From contig KV454016.1 in the NCBI GenBank assembly GCA_001661245.1, positions 371,381 through 435,380 on the forward strand: a stretch of 64,000 nucleotides of DNA, written 5' to 3'. A program made the translations under genes and the position numbers. Under the pieces are notes generated by a model. That model worked only from the letters and a program-made list of their open reading frames with translations, made no database searches and had not been told where the DNA came from. This DNA comes from Pachysolen tannophilus NRRL Y-2460. Its lineage: Eukaryota; Ascomycota; Pichiomycetes; Alaninales; Pachysolenaceae. Of the stretch, positions 21,401 through 31,035 are shown in pieces (the first letter of the stretch is position 1; every line of letters begins with the position of its first letter).

Positions 21401-22331
21401 AGTTGAAGATTCAGTTGTTATTAAGAATATACCTATATTGAGGAAAATTTTCAATTTAACTTTTAGTGTTCTGCCAAGATATATTAAAGAAGATAATATG
21501 ATGCCTTCTCCATTTATAATACATGATGGAGATCTGAAGTTACCTAAACCTGTCAGATTATGGTGCGGTAAATCATCTATTAGAATCAATACCTTGGATA
21601 TAAAAGTTAAAGAAATTAAACTAGTTGTTAATACTTCAGATAATGATGAATATATTTGTGAATTAGTAGAAAATAATGATGATAATAATTTTAATGAAGA
21701 TGAACAACATACAATTATACATAAAAAAAATTTTAAAACTTTATCAAAAACAGGTAATATCCATCGAAATATTCCAATTGAAGCAAAGTTAATAATTTAT
21801 TGGAGTAGGAAATCTTTGAATGATGAAGAAGAAGAAGATGGAAACATTAACGAGTATTTTTCACCATTATGGAAAGTTTCTTTGCCTTTATCTGATCCAA
21901 GGGTCTTATTGAATATTAAAAAAATAATTGAAAATGGTAATGATAATATTTTAAATTTCAAATATATTTTAGAAAATCCAACTCCAAGGATATTTCAATT
22001 TTCCAGTTCCTTGATTTATTCAACTGATGTACAAGATGATGATGAAGGTAAAGAAAAAATACAGATGATTAGTGATCGAGGAGATGTTAAAAATCAAACT
22101 TTCCCTGTTCTACCATTTACTAGACAAGTCTTGAACTATTATGGTCTTATTATGAAAAATGACAAATTCAAAACAAAAGAAGGTAATAGCGATGATGATT
22201 GGATCAAATTACCTGTAGTTTTGAAAATTTATGATTTGAATTATAAGATTTATTTACCAACTTTAATTTCTAATGATTCTTTACAAATTGATCAAAATGG
22301 TGATGTTTTTTACAGATCACAATCACTATAA
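18427..22331 (+). CDS. TRAPPC11 (Foie gras) homologue, TRAPP-complex subunit, apparent frameshift
   Basis: The N-terminus (MEVYPIEYTAQLGPLIFVQG) and the block PDGILSANWIQKYRDITPAVFVS match the fungal TRAPPC11 pattern. So does the VVCS...LNERI..LRKATNL segment followed by a tail of EYYN. A second frame continues with the Foie gras domain (RYDLKLSIISELKLQHENSVKLYELAY, KSLRSFSRSEYLKFNRTI) and a beta-rich Gryzun-like C-terminus (VLPRYIKEDN). Combined length is 1301 aa when one base is allowed for in the A9 run at 19401-19409. Family knowledge: TRAPPC11 acts with TRAPP in ER-Golgi and Golgi traffic; S. cerevisiae has no clear orthologue. Assigning the role in this yeast is inference. Confidence 0.82.
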
Positions 22332-22554
22332 AAATGAGATGGTAGAAGTTAAGATGTTTGAAAGCATTCCAATTATACAAATAATGATAAAATTTATTCA
22401 TTCATTCCATAATTGACATGGAATTAAATTATTTTAAAAAGTAAAAGTAAAAGTAAAGAAAAAAAAAAAAAAGCAACTAGTTGGTTGCTACAACTAACCT
22501 GAAAAATGAAAGTTTTTATTTTTTTATTTTTCAATCAAGTTTTTATTGATTTGA

Positions 22555-22985
22555 TTAATTAATTCCCAATAATTCAACTTCAAAAATCAATGTAGCATTT
22601 GGAGGAATCAATCCTGGAAATCCTCTACTTCCATAAGCCAATGGACCTGGAATTGTCAATCTTGCAACTTCACCAAGTGAAAGTTTTGGAATTGCTTCAT
22701 CCCAACCTTTAATAACTTGACCAACACCAATATTGGTTTGGAAAGGTTTACCTCTATCCCTTGAAGAATCAAACTTCTTACCATTCTCTAAAGTTCCAAC
22801 ATAATGAATTGATACTAAATCACCAGTCTTTGGGAAAGTTTTACCATCACCTTTAATAAATTTCAAAAAAAAAAAAAAAAAAACCCCATTAAAGTTAATT
22901 TATTGGCCTATTTTCTCCACAATACATAAAAAAAAAAACATTACTACTCACCTGGTGTAATTCTTTGAATTTCAACTTGAGACAT
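22555..22985 (-). CDS. FPR1: Fpr1, FKBP12 peptidyl-prolyl isomerase, one intron
   Basis: A single FKBP domain, 109 aa after splicing (S. cerevisiae 114). Conserved blocks include [42 protein letters not shown] and the 80s loop [16 protein letters not shown]. These carry the aromatic and Asp residues that bind FK506 and rapamycin. The first 11 codons ([11 protein letters not shown]) lie in a separate exon at 22952-22985, joined to 22555-22850 across a GTGAGT...AAAG intron. This rebuilds ITPGDGKTF, as in S. cerevisiae ISPGDGATF. Family knowledge: the rapamycin receptor; it also binds Hom3. Next to EAF7, as YNL135C-YNL136W in S. cerevisiae. Confidence 0.94.
22851..22951 (-). other. FPR1: FPR1 intron, 101 nt, phase 1
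   Basis: The donor is GTGAGT and the acceptor ATTAAAG. A degenerate AATTAAC branch-like site is followed by a T-rich tract. Splicing gives CCA-G|GT-GAT, restoring Pro-Gly-Asp. Confidence 0.85.
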
Positions 22986-23222
22986 TCTAAACGAGTTATT
23001 AAAAAAAGATCTGCTTGTTCCTAAGTTTAAGCAACGATTACTTATAATTGATTTCCTAACAGAAGAAATAAACATTCATAAATTAATTTTAATAGAATTA
23101 TTATTAACTCTTTATATATATATATATTAATATTAATATTGAACTAGTTTTATTACTATTAAAGAACAAAAGAAAAAATTTTTTTTCAATTCATTTCAGG
23201 TCGTGCGCGTAAAACGAGAATC
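22986..23222. other. FPR1-EAF7 intergenic region
   Basis: This spacer of about 240 bp serves as the FPR1 promoter and the EAF7 3' flank. It includes a (TA)n tract around 23117-23130. No further feature was recognised. Confidence 0.45.
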
Positions 23223-24284
23223 TCACCGCCTTCCGCGGGCGCTCCTCCTGCGGTTCTCCCCCGGTGTGCTGGCGGCACTGGCAGCAGCACTAGAAGCATT
23301 AGCTGCCGAAACACTGGTGGTGGTTGTGCCAGCGGCGGCGGCACCGGCGGCACCAGCACCAGTACCGCTGCCTGTTCCTGTTCCTGTGGCCGTGCCCGCG
23401 GCCGTACCTGTACCAGTTCCAGTACTGGCGTTTGTACTTGCACCTGCACCCGCACCAGTTCCCGTACTCACCACGCTGCCAGCAGTAGAAGTGCCAGCAC
23501 TTGCTCCAGGAGTACCTGAAGAAGATGCAAGTGACATCCTTGCAGATCTCCGTGTAGCTGGCTTTGATGGGGTGTTATCGGCAGTACTAGTGGCAGCTGT
23601 TGCTAATCTTGTTGAGCGTCTTGAATTTGCAGCTGGTACTGTATTTGCCGTATTATTATTATTATTATTTGCACTTGAACCTGATGGTGTTGATAATTTT
23701 TGAATTTTTCTTGGTCTCGCAGACTGAGCTGTAACTTTAGCTGTTCTTTTAAAACGAGTTCTGTCTGGTTCTGGAGTAGTAGATCCTCCTGTATTGGTTA
23801 CTTCTTGTTCCTCCTCATCCTCTTGATTATCATCATTATCATCATCATCAGCACGCTTTTTATCTTTGTCTTCGTCTTGGTCTTTCTCTTGGGCCGCTTC
23901 ACTGTCTCCAGACGGAGATGCAGCAGTACTATCAGAGTTACTATCAGAGTTACTATCAACAGTACCAATAGGCGTACCTTCTTTCAGCAGAGGCGATTTT
24001 TTCGTATTTTTAGCAACCTCGCTCTCCAGTTCAGAACCCAGTTCATCTTCTTCTCCATCTTCCTCATCTTCTTCTTCCAACTCTTCAAGTCCTTCCAAAT
24101 CATATAACATCTTCAACTTATCAATAACATCTTTTCTTGTTATTTCGGTATTATTCAATTTCTCTAAAATTAACCCTAAACGCTCATTTTTTTCCTTCCC
24201 CAAAGGCTTGAACCTCGCAATCGACTTAAACAAAACAATCTCTTCCTCTACACTCCACTCTCGCATCAGCATCAGTACCATCAT
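23223..24284 (-). CDS. EAF7: Eaf7, NuA4 histone acetyltransferase subunit (MRGBP family)
   Basis: The 353-aa protein has an N-terminal MRGBP/Eaf7 domain (about residues 8-70: REWSVEEEIVLFKSIARFKP, GLILEKLNNTEITRKDVIDKL). Acidic, Ser/Asp-rich low complexity follows, then an Ala/Gly/Thr-rich tail with basic SARxSARGRR-like ends. Family knowledge: with Eaf3 and Eaf5 it forms the TINTIN module of NuA4, linked to transcription elongation and DNA repair. The tail has unusual GC content because of Ala/Gly/Thr codons, so codon use differs from neighbours. Several Met codons crowd the start (residues 1, 2, 5, 7); translation may begin at any of them. Adjacent to FPR1, as in S. cerevisiae. Confidence 0.88.
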   Translation of the reverse strand: MMVLMLMREWSVEEEIVLFKSIARFKPLGKEKNERLGLILEKLNNTEITRKDVIDKLKMLYDLEGLEELEEEDEEDGEEDELGSELESEVAKNTKKSPLLKEGTPIGTVDSNSDSNSDSTAASPSGDSEAAQEKDQDEDKDKKRADDDDNDDNQEDEEEQEVTNTGGSTTPEPDRTRFKRTAKVTAQSARPRKIQKLSTPSGSSANNNNNNTANTVPAANSRRSTRLATAATSTADNTPSKPATRRSARMSLASSSGTPGASAGTSTAGSVVSTGTGAGAGASTNASTGTGTGTAAGTATGTGTGSGTGAGAAGAAAAGTTTTSVSAANASSAAASAASTPGENRRRSARGRR

Positions 24285-24605
24285 CTTTAATCAATATAAA
24301 CCTCTTACTCTTTTATTTTATTAAAATTTTGAATATTCACCAAAATTCACCGCCTAAATCACCGGGAGCAAATACGCGGTCGTGTCCGCCTAAAACCAAT
24401 TTTTTTTCGCCGTAAATTTTTTTTTTTTTTTTTTTTTTTTTGTTTTTTGAAAAAATTTTTTTGTTTCCAAATTATAGAAAAATAATAGTAATTTTTGGAC
24501 AAAAATTAGTATTGAATAGAACATAATATTAGATTTATTTAAATTTTTTTTTTTTTTTTTTTTAAAAAGTTGAAGATTAAGAAATCAATCAGAGGTTGAG
24601 ATAAG
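24285..24605. other. divergent EAF7-NAM9 promoter region
   Basis: This 321-bp spacer contains a CG-richer patch (about 24345-24410) and poly-T tracts on the NAM9 side (24418-24440 and 24546-24563). No factor site could be called with confidence. Confidence 0.45.
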
Positions 24606-26060
24606 ATGCCAAAGAAGGCTATATTGTTGAAATCTTTGGCTAGGGGCCGTATTAGGGCTTCTTGGAACAAGTATAATTTGTTTAATTTGTATAAGAAACA
24701 AAAAGTGAATTTTAATACAAAGACTTTATTTCAACAAAAATGGAGTTCAAAGACTGAGACAAGGGCTTATCATGGAGAACAATTAACTGAAAAGAGGTTT
24801 ATTAATGGGAATTTTGAGCCTAAGTTGAAAGGGGTTGCTCAATTGGATGCTTCTTTGAAAGGGAATGGGGATGTTGAAGAGACTCCTATTGTATTACAAA
24901 CATTTGCTGCTTTAGAGAAAAGATTAGATTTTGCTTTATTTAGAGCGATGTTTGCATCATCAGTTAGACAAGCAAGACAATTTATATTACATAAGAATGT
25001 TAAAGTTAATGGTGTTGTAATAAGACATCCTGGATTCCCATTAAAATCTGGTGATATTTTTTCAATTGATCCTGAAAAATTATTAACTGCTTTAGGTAGA
25101 AAGAAACCAAGTTTAAAAGAAAGTTATCAAGTTGATAATTTACAAATTATTAAATGGAATACATTTGTTAATAAGGCAAGAGAAAATCCATATGAAATTT
25201 GGATAAAACAACAGAAAAAGAAAGAATTACAAAAAAAAAATTTAACATCTCAAGTTAATCAAGATTATTTACAAAATGATGAATTTTCAATTAAAAAAAT
25301 TGATCAATATAATAATAATTTAATGTTAAATATGTTAAAAATTCAAAAAATGACAAATAGATCAACAATTTTAAAAGATATAATTGAAATTTCAAATAAA
25401 AATCTTAAAGATTTTAAAAATTTGAAAATTGAAGAATTAAAATCTTCAATTTTTAATGAAAAATTTGGTGATGAATTAAGTGAAAGATGTCTTTTAATTA
25501 TTAATTTATTAAAAGATAATCCAATTTTACAAAAAACAGAAATTGAATCATTTGATAAATTTTTATCTACAAATGTTGATGAATTTCCAGAAAATTTTAA
25601 ACATAATTTTAAAAAAATTAAACAAATTTTATCAGAATTAAATTCTTTATATTTAGAAAAATTAAGAAAAGATTCAGAAGCATTAAAAATTGATCCTTCT
25701 TCATCAATAGATTCATTACCTTATGATCCAAATTGGACAAATAATTTAATAAAACATCCAAATTTACCACCTTTACAAGAAATAGAAGAAAAAGGTGAAG
25801 ATTTAACAAAGATAAATTTACCATGGCAATCTTCATTTTTCGGTAGAGCTGATTTAAAGAAACCATATTTTACACCATGGGAACCAAGACCATTCTTGGC
25901 ACCTTTTGCCATATTGCCCCATCATATTGAAATTTCATTCGAAACAGGTCACGCAGTCTATTTAAGAGATCCAGTTGCAAGACCAGGTCAGTCTGAAGTT
26001 ATTTCACCATTTTCAACCGATGTTCACAAGCGGGCTTATATGTGGTATATCAGACGTTAA
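24606..26060 (+). CDS. NAM9: Nam9, mitochondrial ribosomal protein uS4m
   Basis: 484 aa against 486 in S. cerevisiae. The basic N-terminus (KSLARGRIRASWNKYNLFN) is followed by an S4 RNA-binding domain (about residues 108-160: LDFALFRAMFASSVRQARQF, NVKVNGVVIRHPGFPLKSGD). A low-complexity Lys/Asn middle follows, then a conserved C-terminus (WEPRPFLAPFAILPHHIEIS ... RPGQSEVISPFSTDVHKRAY). Family knowledge: a small-subunit mitoribosomal protein, essential for respiration; mutants act as nuclear suppressors of mitochondrial mutations. Divergent from EAF7; in S. cerevisiae the two are also adjacent but convergent, so at least one has been turned around. Confidence 0.95.
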   Translation: MPKKAILLKSLARGRIRASWNKYNLFNLYKKQKVNFNTKTLFQQKWSSKTETRAYHGEQLTEKRFINGNFEPKLKGVAQLDASLKGNGDVEETPIVLQTFAALEKRLDFALFRAMFASSVRQARQFILHKNVKVNGVVIRHPGFPLKSGDIFSIDPEKLLTALGRKKPSLKESYQVDNLQIIKWNTFVNKARENPYEIWIKQQKKKELQKKNLTSQVNQDYLQNDEFSIKKIDQYNNNLMLNMLKIQKMTNRSTILKDIIEISNKNLKDFKNLKIEELKSSIFNEKFGDELSERCLLIINLLKDNPILQKTEIESFDKFLSTNVDEFPENFKHNFKKIKQILSELNSLYLEKLRKDSEALKIDPSSSIDSLPYDPNWTNNLIKHPNLPPLQEIEEKGEDLTKINLPWQSSFFGRADLKKPYFTPWEPRPFLAPFAILPHHIEISFETGHAVYLRDPVARPGQSEVISPFSTDVHKRAYMWYIRR

Positions 26061-26294
26061 AAACGGATAAATATATATATAAATTATCTTGTAAATATAA
26101 ATTAGAAAAAAAAAAATTGGCTTAAATGATCTCGTAGATTTTATCAACCTCTCAAGATACTGAAGAGTTTAGAGGAAACTTCAATTTCAATCATCTCTCT
26201 TGATTTCATATGATTCAACTAAAAGAAGCTCAAAAGTAAAAAAAAAAAAAGTTTGGGAAAAGTGAAAAGAATTAATACATTGTAATATTAAATA

Positions 26295-27227
26295 ATGCCC
26301 AGGATATCACCAAGACTCATACTAGAAGCTTATAAAATACACCCATATTTACCATACTTATTACCAGCATGTAAGACAATATTTCAAGCTAAATTAGAAC
26401 TTGGTTGGATAATTAATGAATTACCAGTATCAAAACATAAATCTGCAATCAAAAAAAGGTTTCGATTATATCCTTTACAATACATTTTGGGGAATCAACC
26501 TTTTGGTTCTAACTTGAAGATTGAATGTAAAAAAGGAGTATTGATACCAAGACTGGATACTGAAGAATGGTGTATGGAACTTTGTAAAAAATTGAGAAAG
26601 ATTAAAAATCCAAATGATTCTTTAAAAGTGTTGGAAATTTGTAGTGGCAGTGGATGTATTTCATTATTAATTGGTGAACAATTAAAAGATTATTTACTGG
26701 AACTTGATATATTAGGGGTTGATGTTTCTCAAATATGTGTTGATTTATCTCAAAAGAATTTGGAATTGAATCATAAATATATAAATTCCAATAAAACTTT
26801 GATTAATTTTATAAAAGGTGATTTGTTTAATAAAGATTTACTTTCATCATTACCTATACAAAATCATGAGTTAGTTATATCAAATCCACCATATATTCCT
26901 CTTGAAGAATATAATGTATATCATGGTGGTTTAGAAAAATCGGTGATTAAATATGAACCAAGATTAGCATTAGTAGGGAATTTAGAAGTTTACAAGTCTT
27001 TATTGGACAATTTTGTTTTTAATAATAAATCATGTAAAAGTTTTATATTTGAAGTTGGTAATAAGAAACAAATTGAATTTGTTCGTGATTATATATTATT
27101 CAAGAAATTTTCTTGGAATGTTGGTTATAGAATAGATTCAAATGGTCAATATAGAAATGTTGTTGGATGGCAAAGAGATTGTAATTATGATTTATTACAA
27201 AAAATGTGTACTAGTATATATAATTGA
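26295..27227 (+). CDS. MTQ1: Mtq1, mitochondrial release-factor glutamine methyltransferase
   Basis: 310 aa (S. cerevisiae 314). It has the PrmC/HemK pattern: YPLQYILGNQPFGSNLKIEC, IPRLDTEEW, SAM motif I (EICSGSGCISLLIG) and catalytic NPPYIPLEEY around residue 203. The C-terminal ALVGNLEVYKSLL block is also present. Family knowledge: it methylates the Gln of the GGQ motif of mitochondrial release factor Mrf1. Only 13 bp separate its stop from the stop of GCD10, so the two transcripts must overlap at their 3' ends. The pair is YNL063W-YNL062C in S. cerevisiae. Confidence 0.95.
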   Translation: MPRISPRLILEAYKIHPYLPYLLPACKTIFQAKLELGWIINELPVSKHKSAIKKRFRLYPLQYILGNQPFGSNLKIECKKGVLIPRLDTEEWCMELCKKLRKIKNPNDSLKVLEICSGSGCISLLIGEQLKDYLLELDILGVDVSQICVDLSQKNLELNHKYINSNKTLINFIKGDLFNKDLLSSLPIQNHELVISNPPYIPLEEYNVYHGGLEKSVIKYEPRLALVGNLEVYKSLLDNFVFNNKSCKSFIFEVGNKKQIEFVRDYILFKKFSWNVGYRIDSNGQYRNVVGWQRDCNYDLLQKMCTSIYN

Positions 27228-27240
27228 TTAGAATAAAATT

Positions 27241-28692
27241 TTAATTATTCTTATTATTATCATCATTATCTTCTTCTTTTTCTAATTTTTGTTTCTTACG
27301 CTCATTTCTTCTAACAAAACCTCTACCAACAGCAATGACACCACCTTCTTTTGGATAAACTCTTGTACCCCATAAGAGATAACCACCACCACCTCTCATG
27401 GACATTAATGGATGTATTCTTCCAGGAATTGTTTGATATGGTCTTGCTCTTGTTTCCATAATGGAAGGTGCTAATACATTTAAATTTTTTGATAATAAAT
27501 GTTGTAATTCAACCAATATTTCTTTATATTGATTATATACAACAATTGGTCTTGAACCTTTAATTTTAGTAATTATATTTGGAATTAAAGTTGTTGGATA
27601 TATTGTTGAACAATATAATAACCCATCAAATTGAGAATCTTTACCAGTTACAAAATCAATAGTTTTATTAATTTCAATAATTCTTTTCTGTCTACGATAA
27701 TATTGTAATTTTTTTTGAGGTCTTAATTCTTCAATCAGTTCTTTAGTTTGTTCATTAAATATAAGTTTTTCATTTTCTGGTTCAAAAAATTGTAACCAAT
27801 TAATTGGTTTTATCATTGAATTAATCAGAGATTCAGTATAATTGGAATATTGTAAAAGGTTAAAATTTGGATGTTCATTTTCATGTCCAACAACAATAAG
27901 ACCTTCCCCTTTCATTCTTTCCATCATTGCATATAATATTAAACCTCCAGTTTCATCAACAACAAAATATTTTCCTCCAGGTCTAATATCTAATAAATTA
28001 AGCATTAAACCTAAAGTTTCTTCACTTAAATTTAAAATCTTACTCAAATCTTTTTCTTCATAATATTTTAATAAATTAGATGATGATAAATATTCAACTG
28101 TAAATTTTTTCATAAATTTTTGTTGCTTTCTAGTTATATATTTCTCTTGAGAATATTTAGTTTTTTTATTAAAACCTTTATGTGATTCAATTATCTTGGA
28201 AATAAGAATTTCTCCATTATCATTATTTTGTTTTTTGAAAAGTTCAATTTCTTCACTTGTTATTCCTTGAATCTTGGACCCAATATCAATAATATCACGA
28301 TTGGTCTCACTACTATTCTTCATAAGCTCTAAGATAGGTGTAGACTCTCTTGAAGTTTCTTGATCCATATTTTCTAATTCTTCTTCTTCCAATTCTAACT
28401 CATCTAATTCATCTAATTCTCCTTTAGCATCATCACCAAAAACCAATGATTTAACAGGTGAAACTTTTTTATCCGCTGATATTTCAAAAGACTGACCAAA
28501 GGGAAACCCCAATATCCCATTGACTTCAAAAGATCCAAATTTACCCAAATTAATCACACCATCAGACCTCGTTTCAACTATTTTCAAACCTTTAGAAGGT
28601 AACTTGATTAAAACATACTGGCCCACAGTTATCACACCAGTTTCTTTGGCAAACGATACAGGCTTTTCAGCACTCTCCAAACTCAAATCCAT
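27241..28692 (-). CDS. GCD10: Gcd10/Trm6, non-catalytic subunit of tRNA m1A58 methyltransferase
   Basis: 483 aa (S. cerevisiae 478). Family blocks include VGQYVLIKLPSKGLKIVETR with the INLGKFGSF segment, and the conserved middle EEIELFKKQ, KKTKYSQEKYI(T)RKQQKF. The degenerate Rossmann-like region (PGGKYFVVDETGGLILYAMM) and the C-terminal WGTRVYPKEGG are present too. Family knowledge: it pairs with Gcd14/Trm61 to make m1A58, needed for initiator tRNA-Met stability; it lacks its own SAM site. It shares an upstream region with NOP2 holding RRPE motifs on both strands. Acidic linker at about residues 90-112. Confidence 0.95.
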   Translation of the reverse strand: MDLSLESAEKPVSFAKETGVITVGQYVLIKLPSKGLKIVETRSDGVINLGKFGSFEVNGILGFPFGQSFEISADKKVSPVKSLVFGDDAKGELDELDELELEEEELENMDQETSRESTPILELMKNSSETNRDIIDIGSKIQGITSEEIELFKKQNNDNGEILISKIIESHKGFNKKTKYSQEKYITRKQQKFMKKFTVEYLSSSNLLKYYEEKDLSKILNLSEETLGLMLNLLDIRPGGKYFVVDETGGLILYAMMERMKGEGLIVVGHENEHPNFNLLQYSNYTESLINSMIKPINWLQFFEPENEKLIFNEQTKELIEELRPQKKLQYYRRQKRIIEINKTIDFVTGKDSQFDGLLYCSTIYPTTLIPNIITKIKGSRPIVVYNQYKEILVELQHLLSKNLNVLAPSIMETRARPYQTIPGRIHPLMSMRGGGGYLLWGTRVYPKEGGVIAVGRGFVRRNERKKQKLEKEEDNDDNNKNN

Positions 28693-28983
28693 CCTCTCTC
28701 TCTTTGACTCTCTCTCTGACTACTCTCTGACTCCCTGACTCCCTCTTAAGAGATGATTTAATCAATTTGATATTCAATTTGATGAGTTGAAAATTTCGTT
28801 TTAAAAAATTTTTCAAAAAAAAAATTTGAGCCGCATTTAAATTTTCTTTTCTTTTTTAGTTGAAAAATTTTTTATCATTTTAAAAGTTAATAATCTTTTG
28901 TAAGTTAATAATATTTGAACAGATAGTCTTTTATTGAGTTTATATCATAGGATTTGGAGGAGTAGCAGTGATATAGTAGTATA
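28693..28983. promoter_or_regulatory. divergent GCD10-NOP2 promoter with RRPE motifs
   Basis: The ribosomal RNA processing element TGAAAAATTTT occurs on the plus strand at 28861-28871. Its exact reverse complement AAAATTTTTCA lies at 28805-28815. A PAC-like core GATGAG lies at 28781-28786. Family knowledge: RRPE and PAC mark the ribosome-biogenesis regulon (Stb3, Dot6/Tod6). Both flanking genes act in tRNA/rRNA modification, which fits. Confidence 0.6.
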
Positions 28984-30891
28984 ATGGGTAGAGTTGCTAG
29001 AAACAAGCAGGGTGTGCCACCTACGTTTGAGGAATTTCAAGCTCAGAAGGAAGCAAAGGAGAAAAAACGGAATCAAGAGAAAAGGAAGAGGTCATCGGAA
29101 CCAGATATAGATAGAAATGGAAATTCAAAAAATAATAAGTATTCTAAGAAAGGATCTTCTTCATCTTCTGGAACTAAGAAGCATAGGAAGAATGTTGTAC
29201 AACAACAACAAAACTTGGATATTGAAGAAGATAGTGCTGATTTACCAGAAGTTGACTTGGAAGCATTATCAGCTGCTAAGAAATCATTATTTGATGAATC
29301 TGAGGATGAGGAAGAGGAAGAAGAAGTTGGTCTTGAAGCTGATGAGTTCCAAGACGATGAGTTTTATGATTCTGATGAGGAGAATAGAGAAAAGCCTATG
29401 TTTTCGGATGATGATGAAGATAACGAAGAAATTGAAAGACTGAATGCTGCAAATATGGAACTTCTTTCTAAACAGTTGGATGATGAACAAGAATTAGAAG
29501 ATCAAGAAGCTCAAGATGAATTATTGCAGACAAATATAATTCAGCCAAGGGCCAAAATCTTGCCTACTGAACAAGAAGAAGAAGAATTAGCTAAACAACC
29601 ACAAGATTTGACTGTATTAAGAACTAGAATGATTGAAATTACAAAAGTATTGGAAAATTTTAAAACATTATCAGAAGAAGGGAAAAGTAGAACAGAATAT
29701 GTTGATAGATTATTAAAAGATATTTGTGATTATTTTGGATATTCTTCATTATTGGCTGAAAAATTGTTTAATTTATTTACACCTTCTGAAGCAATGGAAT
29801 TTTTTGAAGCAAATGAAATTGCAAGACCAATAACTATAAGAACAAATACTTTGAAAACAAGACGTAGAGATTTAGCTCAAACTTTAGTAAATAGAGGTGT
29901 GAATTTACAACCAATTGGTAATTGGACAAAAGTTGGTTTACAAATTTTTGATTCACAAGTACCAATTGGTGCTACTCCAGAATATCTTGCAGGTCACTAT
30001 ATCTTACAAGCTGCTTCATCATTCTTACCAGTAATGGCCCTTGCTCCTCAAGAAAATGAAAGAATCTTAGATATGGCCGCTGCTCCAGGTGGTAAGACTA
30101 CATATATTTCAGCATTAATGAAAAATACAGGTTGTATATTTGCAAATGATGCAAATAAAGCAAGAACAAAATCTCTTATTGCTAATATTCATAGATTAGG
30201 ATGTACTAATACAATTGTATGCAATTATGATGCTAGAGAATTTCCTAAAGTTATAGGAGGATTTGATAGAGTATTATTAGATGCTCCATGTTCAGGTACT
30301 GGTGTTATTGCTAAAGATGAAAGTGTTAAAGTCTCAAGAACTGAAAAAGATTTTATTCAAATTCCACATTTACAAAAACAATTGTTACTTTCTGCTATTG
30401 ATTCTGTTGATGCTAATTCAAGTACTGGTGGTTATATTGTTTATTCTACTTGTTCTGTTGCAGTAGATGAAAATGAAGCTGTAGTGGATTATGCTTTACG
30501 TAAAAGACCAAATGTTAAATTGGTTGATACAGGTTTAATTATTGGTAAAGAAGGTTTTACATCTTATCGTGGTAAACATTTTAATTCTAAATTAAATTTA
30601 ACTAGACGTTATTATCCTCATACTTATAACGTTGATGGATTCTATGTTGCAAAATTTAAGAAAATTGCTCCATCTCCTCATGATGTTTCAAAAGCTGGTG
30701 CAAATGAAAAAGAAAACGCTGCAAGAAAAGAAGCTTTGGAAGAAGGTATTATCAATGGAGATTTTGCTGAATTTGATGACCAACAGGATAAGGACTTAAT
30801 TGAAAAAACCATAAAACGTAATTTGAAAAAGAAAGGTATTAATCCAAATTCTCTTAATTCAAAAGAAAAACCAAAAAAAGAATCCGAATAG
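28984..30891 (+). CDS. NOP2: Nop2, nucleolar 25S rRNA m5C methyltransferase
   Basis: 635 aa (S. cerevisiae 618). A charged N-terminus (about 1-200) has acidic runs and a basic KKHRKN stretch. The NOL1/NOP2/Sun domain follows: RTNTLKTRRRDLAQTL, motif I DMAAAPGGKTTYISALMKN, motif IV LLDAPCSGTGVIAKD with the first catalytic Cys, and YSTCSVAVDENEAVVD with the second. It then has RRYYPHTYNVDGFYVAKF. Family knowledge: it methylates C2870 of 25S rRNA and is essential for 60S assembly. Start ATG at 28984 fits the family MGRxxxxKxxxP N-terminus. Confidence 0.97.
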   Translation: MGRVARNKQGVPPTFEEFQAQKEAKEKKRNQEKRKRSSEPDIDRNGNSKNNKYSKKGSSSSSGTKKHRKNVVQQQQNLDIEEDSADLPEVDLEALSAAKKSLFDESEDEEEEEEVGLEADEFQDDEFYDSDEENREKPMFSDDDEDNEEIERLNAANMELLSKQLDDEQELEDQEAQDELLQTNIIQPRAKILPTEQEEEELAKQPQDLTVLRTRMIEITKVLENFKTLSEEGKSRTEYVDRLLKDICDYFGYSSLLAEKLFNLFTPSEAMEFFEANEIARPITIRTNTLKTRRRDLAQTLVNRGVNLQPIGNWTKVGLQIFDSQVPIGATPEYLAGHYILQAASSFLPVMALAPQENERILDMAAAPGGKTTYISALMKNTGCIFANDANKARTKSLIANIHRLGCTNTIVCNYDAREFPKVIGGFDRVLLDAPCSGTGVIAKDESVKVSRTEKDFIQIPHLQKQLLLSAIDSVDANSSTGGYIVYSTCSVAVDENEAVVDYALRKRPNVKLVDTGLIIGKEGFTSYRGKHFNSKLNLTRRYYPHTYNVDGFYVAKFKKIAPSPHDVSKAGANEKENAARKEALEEGIINGDFAEFDDQQDKDLIEKTIKRNLKKKGINPNSLNSKEKPKKESE

Positions 30892-31035
30892 CTTTAATAT
30901 TAGCGATATTATTATTATTAATTTTGGCCTATGTATTAATTAGTGGTAATTGAATTTTTATCTTTTTTGTTAATAAACTATATATATTTTCAGTACATAA
31001 ACAAAAATCAATTAAACTTTTTTACTTAACTGGCA

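Noticed and set aside
23203-23703. Ala/Val/Pro-rich ORF on the plus strand
   Set aside because: It is antisense to the Ala/Gly/Thr-rich tail of EAF7 and has no independent support.
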